The notes below the pieces were generated by a model that did not search any database, was not told the origin of the DNA, and was given only the letters and a program-made list of their open reading frames with translations. From Tetrahymena thermophila SB210 (lineage: Eukaryota; Ciliophora; Oligohymenophorea; Hymenostomatida; Tetrahymenidae), in assembly GCF_000189635.1 (NCBI RefSeq), contig NW_002476413.1:372001-436000 (forward strand): a DNA stretch of 64,000 nt. Direction: 5' to 3'. The first letter of the stretch is position 1; every line of letters begins with the position of its first letter. The translations under genes were made by a program, and so were the position numbers. Positions 12,863-24,600 of this stretch are shown in pieces.

Positions 12863-13475
12863 ATACTAGAATTTCCCTTCTAAAAATAATTTCTTCTCCT
12901 AAAAACTATTTCAAAATAAATCAAAACACTAAACAAATTAATTATACTTTTATTCACTAAATTTCGATTCTTTTCAAAAAAATATTTTATATTAAGAATT
13001 AAAAATTTAGCTTACAACTAAATATATTAAATTCTGTTGCATAAATCATTTTTTTCTTTTACAATTTAAATATGTCTTAAATCGTATATCCTATAACTAA
13101 AATACATTATAATTGTTGATTCTCTAAATAAAATAACAACTTTATTTTTAAATAAATTTGAATTAAAATTATTAATTTAATATATTAAATGCAAGATACT
13201 TTTCTTTAGATTTTAAAGAAAAAATAATTACAGTGACTTTGCATTAATTTTTTTTTTAATCAAATAAATAAATTACATTTTAGTTTTTAATTTTTCAAAA
13301 ATATATTAAATTTAATTTTTTAAAGAATATAATTCAAGCCTTAAATATATTAGTAAAATAATATGATTTAATTGATAATACAAAAAAAAAATATATATAT
13401 TTATATTAATATAATAGTATTTCAAGTTAAAAAAAATATTTTAGTTTAGTAAAGTTTATATTATAATATAAATTA
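12863..13475. other. Intergenic with one dispersed repeat copy
   Basis: This is the A/T-rich spacer between convergent genes. It contains the first copy of the repeat shared with 16684-16822. No gene was seen. Confidence 0.6.
13183..13325 (+). repeat. Dispersed repeat, copy A
   Basis: This stretch of about 140 nt, built around TTTTAAAGAAAAAATAATTA followed by AGTGACTTT and AATCAAATAAATAAA, recurs in the same orientation at 16684-16822 with scattered differences. The two copies flank the Gln-rich gene and the MORN-like relic. Confidence 0.7.
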
Positions 13476-14243
13476 TCAATCTTGAGTTTAACTATGTTCA
13501 TGTTCAGATTAATTTTGTTCATCTTTTTTTTCTTCTTCGATTGGTTAAACATTACTTGCATTTAGTTGTGTTATGAGACTTTTTAAGGAATTCTAAGAGG
13601 AATTGCTAATATCACTAGCATTTTGAATTGGCTCCACATTTAATAAGTTCAATTAATTAAGCTGATTGTTTTAGGCTTAGGCTAGTTAAAAAGTAGATTC
13701 ACTGCTACTTCCTTCAAAGTTTATGGTCTAGTTACTAGAGAGGGTTTCTGAATTGGCTTACTGTTATATTTAGGCAATTTATGTATTAGCCTATCCCGAG
13801 GAGACTTAAGGAGCTACAATGTTATCTGGCAATTAAGAGCTATTTAGACTTTAAAGGGAATTAAAAGCTTCATTTGATCTTTAAATATCAGTAGATGTCA
13901 TTTAGGTAATTTGTGCCTAGGCTTGGTGGAAAAACTAGAGTAAAGGTGAAATATTTACCTTTGTTGCATCAAGACCATTAATTTGTTAATTAATATTATT
14001 CCAGATTTCAATCAATTCAGAATATTTTTGCTAATTCTCATTGGACTAGTCACCTTGAGCTTATTAGCTTTTCTTACCCTCTTAAGATTAATCTATTTTT
14101 TTTTTTTACTTTTACAGATGTTCTTATTTAATTTATTTAATAATTTATTCAAAATTTGGTTGCTCTTCAGCGAGTATTTATTCTCTGTAGGCGCGATTCT
14201 AAATTATTTTTTTAAAAATCTATTCTTTAGTCAAGCTAGCCAT
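13476..14243 (-). CDS. Gln-rich coiled-coil-like hypothetical protein
   Basis: A single exon runs from ATG 14243 to TGA 13478-13476 and encodes 255 aa. The N-terminal 60 residues are charged and helical (MASLTKEQIFKKIIQNRAYR; QIIKQIKQEHLQKQKKK). The middle has IEIWNNINQQINGLDATK. The rest is Ser/Asn/Gln-rich, ending with an acidic, His-containing tail. A 24-nt GTAAAT..CTCTAG stretch inside could be mistaken for an intron but is shorter than any other here and keeps frame when read through. The long hydrophobic plus-strand frame over 13983-14258 is its antisense. The function is unknown. Confidence 0.7.
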
Positions 14244-15302
14244 TGTTTTGCTTATTGAATCGTTAATATTATTATTTATTCATAAATTATTTATTATATT
14301 ATATTTGTTAGTTAAAATCACTTTAATTTTTTTGTTTTGTAGCTTAATTAATGAATTTTTTTGTTTTAAGTAGAAAAAAAAAGTTTATAATTCCTTTTAC
14401 TTATTTTTTTACCATCTATATTTAAAAAAAATATATTAATAATTAATTTTATTTATTCTTCTACTTTATTGTTTTATTAATTAATAAATGAAAAATGTCT
14501 CTTTTAAAGTATTATAATTGTTAATGCTTATATAAAGTATTAGTTATATAATAAAGATTTTAATATTTAAGTATTATTAAATTTATTAGTTTTTACAATT
14601 TTTTATAAAACTTTACATATATAGTAAAAGATTTTATTAAACATAAACGCCATTTTCAATATATTTTTATAATTCATGATTTTTTTGAGAAAATAAATAA
14701 TGATACAAGTTTAAATTAACATATTTTAATATTGATTTAGTTGCCTTTTATAATACAAATTATTATTAGAGCTAATAGAGACTAACTAACATAAAATTGA
14801 TTAAATTTTTAATATAGAATAACAATAAAAATTTTTCTTAATAGCTATTTAGATGAATTATTTTTATAATTTAAAATATCTATTTTCTTTCTGTGTTTTA
14901 GTTTAATAAATGTAAATTTTTTTGTGTTTTTACACCATTAAATTCTAATATTTAAGTCAAAGAAACATATTTAATTTTTGAGATATTTCAATAACTCAAT
15001 ATCTAATAGAAAAACGATTGCCTTTTAAAAAAAATTTGGTAAACTAGACTTTTTAGGTTTTTTCTGTAAATTGCTTTATGAAGATATACAATATTAATTA
15101 ATCCTTATTAAATTACATTTTTTAGTATTTTATATTTTTTATTTAAAATATCAAAGTTGCTGAATTATTATTATATTAAATAACATAACAGTATAGATAA
15201 GTATTTATACACACATTAAATACAAATAAATCATTCTTATAGTATTTTTCAAACAAATTATTTTTATTGATTAAATAAAATGTGCTTCATTGATAGAATG
15301 CA
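14244..15302. other. Intergenic, AT-rich
   Basis: This is about 1 kb of A/T-rich sequence, presumably including the promoter of the 13476-14243 gene. No frame with protein-like composition or RNA structure was noticed. Confidence 0.6.
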
Positions 15303-16010
15303 TCACTTATATTTTGTTTCCTGTCTTTCTTTTTATTCTATTTTTTAAATGCTTTCATCGATTTTTGATGGTTTATGTGTTTATTTTTTATCTGCAATTA
15401 TTTGTGTTAAATCTTTATTTTAGGTTAATTTATTTGTGTTTATAATCCATGTTTGATAACTTGCACTATCCTCTCCAGTTATTAGTATACACCCATTTAG
15501 CCTTCTTTAATACGTAAATGCTAATTATAAGAGAGAGTAGCCGCTGAGTAGTTAGGAAAATTCAAAAAGATTGCTCAATGAAATTACTTTCTCCAATCGG
15601 TTAAACCAAATATCCATTATTGAACTTGATATATTCCATAGTACTTTCTCCAATATATTTTAGATTATGCCACTATATCTTAGCATGAGCTTTACTATGG
15701 TAGCTCAGTTAAAAATCTCCATAATAGCTAGTAAATAGGTTTGAGAAGGACTCAAAAAGAGGGTTGCTAAAGTATAATTTCTTTTTGAGTGGAAATCAAT
15801 AAATTTCCAATAATAATCATAATAATATTAATAAAGCTTTATCATTTTAGAGTATCATGATTTTAGAACAACTTTTATTCAAATAATAGTTGTTATTATA
15901 AGCAAAAATCTATATATCTCTTTGAATTTTAAGAATGAATGAGTTTAATCTAAATCTTCAAACTCCCAATCTTCCTCTTCGTCTATAATTTCTTATGATA
16001 CTTTATTCTT
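15303..16010 (-). pseudogene. Decayed MORN-repeat-like gene relic
   Basis: Two minus-strand pieces join at a possible intron (15587-15521): about 15775-15588, containing YYGDFQ, IQWHN and KYIGES, and 15520-15303, containing NGCILITGEDSASYQTW and a Lys/Gln-rich tail ending at TGA 15305-15303. The YYG and YIG elements are 23 residues apart, the MORN period, but the internal glycines of the motif are replaced (HSKAHAKI where HGKG is usual). Upstream, at 16010-15930, an acidic stretch (DEEEDWEFEDLD) is open, but coding-like segments then switch frame with TGA stops between them. I read this as a broken or multi-exon MORN protein gene; boundaries are uncertain. Confidence 0.3.
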
Positions 16011-16683
16011 TCTTTAGACTTAAATACTTAAATATTAATTAAAAATCTTAATTTTCTTTAAATTCTTCTTAATTTCTTTCTTTTTTTATATGTTGACTTG
16101 CTTTAAAATCATTATCTTTATTACTTAATTTATAAGATTATCTTTGTTAGTTTAGAAAGCTTAGCAACTCAAGTAGAATTTAAGAATTAATTAGAATAAT
16201 ATATTATTACTAAGAAGATAAAAATAATAATTAAGGAAGAAATTTAAAGAAGATAATAAAGAGATCATAAGAGAGAAATTATAGAAAACTCTTTACATAA
16301 TGAATTAAAAATTAATATATAATTAATTCATGAGATTTTTCTTAATAATTTTTTCTTAAAAATTATATTTCTATTAAGTTTTATTTATTTTTTCCTAATT
16401 TATTTTGAATAAAAAATAAAAGAAATGTTTTATCATTCAAAATCTAAAGAAAAATAAAAATATAAGAGAAAAATAAAAGTAAACAAAAGAATTATCAGAA
16501 TCTAGGAATACAATCTTCTTCTTCTCAAGACTTGAGTCAACGATTTGCAGAATAAAATTTTATAAAAATAATAAATATAAAATTTTATCGAGTGAGTTTT
16601 TTTTTTAATTGGATTCGAATCAAAATTAAAAAAAACTATTTGACTCTATTCAACTCTATAGTTTTGAAATTTTATTTTAAATT

Positions 16684-16822
16684 ATTAAATCTAAGATATT
16701 TTTCTTTGGATTTTAAAGAAAAAATAATTAAAGTGACTTTACTCTATTTTATATTTTAATCAAATAAATAAACTTATATTTTGGTTTTTAATTTTCAAAT
16801 ATATATTAGATTTAATAGTTAA
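16684..16822 (+). repeat. Dispersed repeat, copy B
   Basis: This is a direct copy of 13183-13325 with point differences. The shared core contains TTTTAAAGAAAAAATAATTA and AATCAAATAAATAAA. Confidence 0.7.
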
Positions 16823-16893
16823 TTGAAAAAAGAAATTCTTAAGGCTTAAATAGCAATAATTAGAAAATGATAATTTTTATGAGATAATTTACA

Positions 16894-16990
16894 ATCGGAG
16901 CGTTTATGGGCCAATAGGTAGAGAAAAAAAAATCTACCTATAGCCTGTTCTTCCGCCCTCCAAACATTTCGCCTGGATGGCAATTTTTAA
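16894..16990 (+). ncRNA. Candidate structured RNA, GC-richer island
   Basis: A patch of about 90 nt is visibly richer in G and C than anything around it. It contains a perfect 9-bp inverted repeat, ATAGGTAGA (16914-16922) with TCTACCTAT (16933-16941), around a GA9 loop. This is extended by GGC/GCC across a small internal loop and by GGAG..CG with CG..CTCC outside it. A second small hairpin GCC-TGGAT-GGC follows, then a T5 run. The shape resembles one hairpin of an H/ACA-type RNA or a small Pol III transcript, but no known family was recognised and the strand is uncertain. A TGA-free plus frame also crosses it. Confidence 0.4.
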
Positions 16991-17539
16991 AACACTATAT
17001 TAAAAAAGAACTTTTTATGGAAAAACAAGATTTTAAATTAATTCAATTTTTAAAAAGCAAAAAATAAGGTACATGCTGTTCTTTCAATTATTACAAAAAT
17101 AATTTCAAAAAAAAAATGGCAGATAGACAAACGAATAAATCAGTAAATTATTTTCAACAAATTAAATTTTAATTAAATAAATTGTGCAAGATTACAGTTA
17201 AATTAAATCCAAAAAAAAAGTAATCTTGTTTGAGAAAAAAAAGTATTAAATAAAATAAAATAATTCAAATTTTGTTTATTTTTTAGATTTATTCTGTATG
17301 TATTATTTTTACATGTCACCAATATATTTGTGATAATTAAAAATAAAAAAAATTTAAATCAATTTCTATTATCTGCTTTTAAATTATTCTTGGAGCTTAA
17401 AAACAATTTTAAAACATTTTCCTTTTATCATAATTGTTTTTTGAATGAAACAAAATCTAAAAAATTATTCTATTCGCTTTAATAAGCAGCAAATATCTTT
17501 TTATTTATGTTATAATTTATCAATCAAAAATAAATATAA

Positions 17540-17920
17540 TATGTAAATTAGAATAAAGAAATTTAATATGATTAAAATAAATCAAGATATTTAACAATTT
17601 TAAATAAAATAAATCTAATATGACTAAATAAAATAAATTTAATATGATTAAATAAAATGAATTTAATATTATTAAGTCAAGAAATTTATTATGATTAAAT
17701 AAAATAAATTTAATATGATTAAGTAATGATTAAGTCAAGAAAATTACTATGATTATTTTAAATAAATAAAGAAATACATATTATTAAGTAAAGAAAATTT
17801 AATATGATTGAGTAAAAGAAATTTAATATAATTAAAATAAATAAAGAAATTTAAAATAATTAAAGTAAATAAAGAAATTTAATATAATTAAAAAAAATTA
17901 AGAAATTTATTATGAACTTA
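17540..17920. repeat. Degenerate AT-rich tandem repeats
   Basis: A unit of roughly 20-45 nt, built on AATTTAATATGATTAA and AAATAAAGAAA, recurs about a dozen times with variable spacing. It has no coding character. Confidence 0.65.
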
Positions 17921-18644
17921 TATCTTATTTAAAAAAAAATTTAAGACTGGTAAAGTGGGCAATTAATTAGTTGTAGGAGTGGTCTTAATTAAAGAATATT
18001 TAAGGTTGTAAGACCATTTTTAAATTTATCACCTTGAATTAAATATAATTAATTTCAAATTTCAAATTAGAGTACTTATCTCAAATATAATAAACTAAAA
18101 TAATCCCAAGTTTTCTAATTTTTTAATGAATTTTCAATTAATAATCGTCAATTTGTTAAGGTCAAAGAGAAGCTAATTTAACTTAATTTTTATCTTAAGT
18201 TAAATTTGAATTAATTTTGATATGTTTATCTTTTCAAATACTAATTAGCTTTAAGTTTATTTAAATAAAAGCAAAATTAATTTCAATAGAAATATTAGAA
18301 TTTTAAGTTTTTTTAAGAAGATTTTTTCTTATTTATTTTCTAACTTGGTTTTATAAGTTAAATAAATTTTTACGAAAGTAGCTAGTTCTTTTCGTAATTT
18401 AAAAAATTTGCTTATCATAAAGATAAATAAATTTTATAAACGTGATTAAGTATTACTACTTAATTGCATGACAAATGAATACAGTTTTAGCTAGTATCAT
18501 TTTTAAAAAATATTAATATATAAGAAATACCTGATTGATTATTATATCTAATCCAAATAAAAAATTAACTTTTAAACTTCAAATTATTAGATAATTTTTT
18601 ATAGAATAAAAGAATAAGATATAATTAATTTAGTTAAACCTTTG

Positions 18645-19710
18645 ATGAATAATAATATGCAAATCAAAAAAGTAGGAAATTATTATATATTTACTTCTAA
18701 GGAAAATATACTTGGCTCAGGAACTCAAGCAACAGTTTATTTAGCGAAAAGATCGACTGATGAGCTCACAGTAGCAGCAAAAATTTTTGATATGACACAA
18801 AATTTTTCAGAGAAAGATTAGGAAAGCATAAAAAGATAGCTAGATATTTTATTTACAACAAAGCATCCCTATATATTAGAATGCTATGATTTTATTCAAA
18901 CTAAGCACAATGTAAATGAGTTATTCACTTAATAATTTATTCAGATTAAGCATTTTTGCAATGTTTTTTGCATTTCTACAAAAAATTCATTTAAAGACTG
19001 AATGATTAATTTGATCTTTTACTTATTTTAATAGATTTATTTATTTAGTGAATATTGCAATGGAGGAGATTTGTAATAATATATTGAAAGCCGTCCTTAC
19101 ATATCAGAGGCAGAATGTCTTGATTTGTTTAAGCAAATTGTTTCAGCTTTGCAGGTGCTTGATAAAAATAATATAGCACATAGAGATTTAAAGCCTGCAA
19201 ATATCTTATTGAATAAAGGTTAAGTAAAAATAGCAGATTTTGGGTATGCTAAGCGTATTTAAACTGGAAATATTAAAAACACTTATGTTGGATCTCCAAT
19301 ATTTATGTCTCCATAAGCTTTAAATGGTGGAAATTACGATTTGAAAAAAGCTGATGTCTGGAGTGCAGGTGTTTGCTTGTATTACATGCTTTTTAAAAAA
19401 TATCCTTTTGAATCATAAAAGGAGGATTTAGAAGAGTTGAAGTAAGTTGTTTGGCAGGCTTAGCTGACTTTTCCAGAAAATTAAAAGCGTTCGAAATTAG
19501 TAAAAGAACTGCTTTTAAAAATGCTCGAAAAAGATGAGGAAAAGCGTTTTGATTGGAATTAAGTAAGATTTTATTAATAAAAATTTGTTTCTTTCTTTAT
19601 TTGCAGATTTTAAGATATAAATAAATACTGTTTGTTAATAATAGATATTTATAAAAAAATTTCTATTTAACAATACTTTATTATTTATTAATTTTAGTAA
19701 TTTAAATTTG

Positions 19711-19746
<36 letters not shown>

Positions 19747-20723
19747 GTTAAAAATTAAAAAAGGTTGCTAATAATGAATGCTTAAATTACAATAGTTCTA
19801 TAAATTAAAATCCTTTACTCAGGAGCTCAGAGCTGAATTAAGTTTGTGGGATTAGTTCTTATAACTAGAATTTAAAAGACTAGGCTCTCGTTACAGATAA
19901 ACCTGTAATCCCTACTAATTAGCAAACTATTTAGAAGCACTTTAGTGACTCTGAATTGGATAGTACTTCAAAATAGTTTTCATAGCAAAGAGAAAAATAG
20001 AAAGGATTGATTTTAGTTCACAATTTACTAGTTTTCCTCTCTATATTCCCTTAAAAGTATTAAGACATATGGAGACAGATTAAGATTTTTCACGATTAAT
20101 CAATATTGGATTAGCTAGGAGAAACACCTAAGAAATCTTTGATCTTACTTATGTGCACTCATTTCATATGTTCTAGGATGCAAATGCAGGATTTAATATT
20201 AAGATCATAGATAATGATTTAATAACATGTTAATCGTATAAAACCAATTTATACTCCTCTATTACCAGAATATTTTTAACAAGAAAATTATAAAAGTTTT
20301 ATATAAAATTTGAGAAGCTAGAATCAATTAATAGATTAAATCTCTGTACAGACAAAACCAGAGTTAATAGAAATTTTAAAAAAGATAGGATTTAATTAAT
20401 CTTTTGAGAACATAGAAAAAAATGTATAAAATATTATTGAATTAGCTATTTTCAATTTGATAGATTACATTGAACCTGTATGTAAGCAAGCTGTCTTGGC
20501 TAATAATAAAATTATTTTGAGCTTATTCTCAAATCTACTCACTCTCATGTTCTACTAAGAAAAAATACAAAATAACTAATTTGATTTTGACACTTATGAT
20601 CAACTAATTTAAAAGCTTGAAAATCTAAACTTTGCTTCGTTAAATGAGCTCTATAAATAAATTTGTGAATATTAAAAACATTTCAAATAGTAGAACGAAG
20701 AAGATGACGATGATGATAAATGA
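18645..20723 (+). CDS. ULK/ATG1-like protein kinase, copy 2
   Basis: Exons are 18645-18911, 19035-19562 and 19764-20723 (introns 123 and 201 nt); the product is 584 aa. The Gly loop GSGTQATV is at 24-31, VAAK lysine at 46, HRDLKPAN at 138 and DFGYA at 157. The activation segment is GSPIFMSPQAL. As in the paralogue at 10495, the alpha-C glutamate is glutamine (Q65, RQLDIL, codon TAG) and APE reads SPQ (codon TAA). Both introns fall at the same sites as in copy 1, and both tails end in an acidic run (NEEDDDDD). The C-terminal region is helical and diverged. An (AT)n microsatellite sits in intron 2. Same-strand paralogues about 8 kb apart point to segmental duplication with the intervening DNA gained or retained. 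Confidence 0.92.
19714..19742. repeat. (AT)n microsatellite
   Basis: About 14 AT units lie inside intron 2 of the second kinase gene. Confidence 0.9.
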
Positions 20724-21680
20724 TTTAATTCATAATAAAAAAATTATTTTACAATCATAAAATGTTTTTATAAATTTATTTTTTAATTTATTGCTTTTTT
20801 TTAAGTTTAATTTTAAAAACTAAAAATTTGTCTTTTTAAAATTATTAAATATTCATTTTTAATATTTAATTTAGCAGAAATTTAAATATTCAAAATATCG
20901 TTGAAATTTAACTTAATTTTATTTAAAAATTGTAATTTCTTTAGATATTTAACCATTTTTTAAAAATATTGAAGATCGATTTTCAAATAAAAGTATCTAT
21001 AAATTTAAAAATTGTAATTAAATTAATTTTAATTTAAAAGAAAATGCTTTTAAATTTAATTTCGCTTCAGTTTCAGCAAGCAATAAACAAACAAACAAAA
21101 AAGAAAGCAATCAAGTTAAAATATTATTTTTTAAAAATAATTAAGGATTTGCTATTTATTTTTGTAATTTAATTCATAAATTTAAAAGCAAATGTATTTA
21201 GGTAAAGTAAATACTAAATTCAATTTCATTAGGAAATAATTGTATTTAAGAAATCAAAAAAATTATAAACAGTTTATGAATCAATCAATGAATAATATTG
21301 TTAATAAAAAATTAAGACCTTGTTTAATTTCATAATTAATTTGAAGGAAAGGGATATTGACAACAAATAAAAATTAGTCAAATAACTAGAAATATTAGAA
21401 ATTATATAAAGATAAATAATTAATCAATCATTCATATATAATTAAGTAAGTAGAGGCTAAAGAAATTAAAATAGCTTACCATAACATAATATAATATATT
21501 ATTTATTTGAATTAACATTTTATTCTTTGTGATGGACACGCATGTCATAGATTGTATTCTAAAGCAAAATAATGCGTTTCAGCCAAATTTCAGTAAAAAT
21601 ACTTTAGCTTGCTTATTTATTTATTCGTTCTTTTTTAGAAAAAGCATTTCAACAATTTAATATTTCAAAGCATTATAAAA
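20724..21680. other. Intergenic, AT-rich
   Basis: This spacer separates the second kinase from the large Asn/Gln-rich gene. It shows an AAAC-rich patch near 21080 and no convincing frame. Confidence 0.6.
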
Positions 21681-24600
21681 ATGAGTGCTTTTGATGGTAT
21701 TATCTTCAATTTAAATATTGTTTTAAGCATTTTTATTAAATTTATAAACTTATTTTTAGATGCCAGAGAAGCACAGGAATCGAGCTCAGAAATAAATGAA
21801 AGTTTAGAAAGCGATTAAGAAGCATACAGTAAAAATTATTTGTCAGTTGATAATCTAAGATTTATAAAACTTAAGAAATAAAAATTTGATAAAATTAAGT
21901 TAAATGATTAATAAAAATAGGTGTAAATGTTACTAAAATAAATACTCTAAGTTCTTCCATAGATTTCTCTTTATAGTCATCTTATAATTGTAAGATTATT
22001 TTAAAAAGAAATCAAAATATTTGGCATAATCAAAATATTTAGAAACAAACAGATTAGATAATTAAATATAATTCGAAGAATTTGAGCTTGATGAATCCTT
22101 GAGCAATGAAATTTCTGATATTTTTACAAGCAACAACAGCTAAATTAGTTAGAAAAATAAAGTGAAATAAGCTAGTATAGCTCCTGCAGGAGGAGTTATC
22201 TTGATTGAAGAATAAAATTAAATTATAGAAGATTAATATAAAGATACTCAAAATACCAAACAGAATTCAGTATAAGTTAATCAAAAGCAATTTATGAAAA
22301 AGAGCAGTATTTAAGATGGAGTTCAAGAATAAGATAAGGAAGGTATAAAAGTTGATCCTGCTATTGAGAATATTCAGCTTAAAAAGGAAATAGAGAGTTT
22401 AAACTTCACTTTAAAACAATAAGAAAAAGAGAATTTCTACCTTCATCAAAATATTAAAACTCTGGTAATATAAACGATATTTTAGAAAATTTAGTATAAA
22501 TCCGTTAATAAAAAATGCTTGATTTTTGAATTAAATATTTAATCGAAGAACTTTTTATGGATATTGCATTCTTATTTGAAGCTTAAGCTCATTTGTTGAT
22601 TTTAAATCTTTAAAATTTAATGATTATTTATTTTTAAGTCATTTAGAGCCCTATAAATTAAAACAATAAATAAATTATCTATTTAAACAAATTTCTTTTG
22701 CTAATTTAAGTTATTCATATCAAAAAATTTGATTTTTAATTTAATTTATTTAATTTTAATGTTTAACAGAAAGAAGAATTGTATGGACAAAAGTTAAATG
22801 CACAAAAGAAACCAGCTTATGAAGATTAAAATCATTTTTTTTAAATTAATTCAAATCCAATTAAAAATTAGAATTCATTCAATAAAGCCAATGAAAATTC
22901 TTCCTTGAAAAATTCTGCTGAAAAAAAATAATTAAATTTACAATAAAAACACGATCAAGAAGCTGCTTCTTCCACATAAATTAATATGTTAAATGAGTAA
23001 ATGCATGTACTTCGAAACGAGGTAAATATTAATTTTTTAAATAAAAACTTATTTATTCGTTACTATAAAGATGAGTACAATGAAAGAAATGTATCTTGCT
23101 AAGCTCAAAGAGTAGACATTTTTAGTCGAGACCTTAACTAAAAAGCTTGGTGAAAAAGGTATCTATCTATCTATCAATCAAAAATTAATATTTAGCAATT
23201 TCAATAATTTTCAATAAATAAAATCTATGATAATTGATGGGATTTCGATTAAAAACTTTTTAGACATTTTTTAATTAAAATATTTTAAGCTTTTAAAGGA
23301 AATTTAATTAAAACTTGAATAAATAGGATTGTTGCTGATATAAAACAAATTCATTTATCAAAAAACTGGTTAATCTTTTAATTTAAATAATTTTTACTAA
23401 CTAAAGTAAATGAGTAATCATTTTGTTGTTTGTTGATGAAAAAAACAAAATTAAATTAATTTTTATCTTGAGTTAACCTAAATATTATTCAGAATTAATC
23501 AAATTTTAATGGATAAAATATATTTCGAGCAACATAAAATTTTTTTTTAATTAAATTGAGAATTAATTTTATTTGTTTATTTTATCAAAAAATTAATTTT
23601 AATAGATTATTTATTAATAATATAGATGAATTCATACAAAAAATGAAAAATAGCTACATTAATAGCCTAAATTAATCTAAGAATTCATAACTAATTTAGT
23701 CATAGATTTATTAGAATTCAGCAAATTAATAGCAGTAAAGTTCTCATTTATTGCAAGAAAGTTGCATTTCGGAATTAAATAAACCAATGTCTATACAACA
23801 AAGCATAATATCTCAATAACACTGCTTGTAGTAATAGCAGTAAGGATAATTGTAACAACACTTCAATAATACTTTTGATTAGGTGAAGCTTTCACAAGAA
23901 TTTGAGCAATTAAGAAGAGATATTAAGTTTTCAACGATTGGAAATATAAGTCCTTTTTTGAGAGATGAAAAAGTGGGAGGATTAAGAGAAGATCTTTTAA
24001 GCACAACTTCTAATCTATAGCAAGGACCGAATAGCAGCTCAAATAATAGCAATTATTGTAATTAAAGCACTAATAATTATAGCAAAAATCAGATTTAATA
24101 ATAATCTCCTTTCAACTAAAGCAAGTACCACAATCTTTCTCACATATCTAACTTATCTAACAGAGGGTATTCAAATGAGTTTAATCCTAATAACAGCATT
24201 AACGGAAATATTGCCTAGCATAATTCATCATAGATCCAATAGTAAAACTAAGGAAGCAGCAGTAACATTACGGTTGTAAACCAAACAGGAATGAACTGTA
24301 ATAATAGCACAACTACTCACATGACATCTACTTCGATTAATTCTAACAATGTAAATATGAACAGTAATATAAACAACAGTCATCCTGGTAGAAACAAAGG
24401 AGATCTATTAAATTAAAAGAGAAATTCATCATTCACTAACTCCTCAGCTAATGCATCAAACAATTTGAATTAGTCTTTATTACATTAAACACAAAATACA
24501 AACAATCAGAATGCAAACAATTCAATACTACAATTTACACCTGTATCAAATAAACATTTAAATTAATCCAATTCAGGCAGTTAATAAAATAATCCTACAA

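Larger units (their letters stand above)
16011..18644. other. Long non-coding stretch with RNA candidate and repeats
   Basis: Besides the entries listed separately (repeat copy B, RNA candidate, AT-rich degenerate repeats), one plus-strand frame is TGA-free from ATG 16090 to 17448. In this base composition such a run can occur by chance, and its composition shifts along its length, so it was not called as a gene. Confidence 0.45.

Noticed and set aside
13937..13960. 24-nt GTAAAT..CTCTAG as an intron in the Gln-rich gene
   Set aside because: It is far shorter than the other introns here, is a multiple of three without a stop, and reading through gives normal composition.
13983..14258. Plus-strand hydrophobic ORF of 91 aa
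   Set aside because: Mirror of the Gln/Lys-rich minus-strand gene at 13476-14243.
15460..15930. Plus-strand frames over the MORN-like relic (for example LLNEITFSNRLNQISI, QQISNNNHNNINKALSF)
   Set aside because: They look partly protein-like, but no phase-compatible intron joins them and each has internal TGA; the minus strand has the MORN-like spacing. The choice is not certain.
16600..16625. GGATTCGAATC, resembling a tRNA T-arm
   Set aside because: No acceptor stem, D-arm or anticodon arm at tRNA spacing could be found around it.
16090..17448. TGA-free plus-strand frame of 453 codons
   Set aside because: With TGA as the only stop and very few G residues, runs this long are expected a few times in 64 kb by chance. 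The composition drifts and it crosses the structured RNA candidate.
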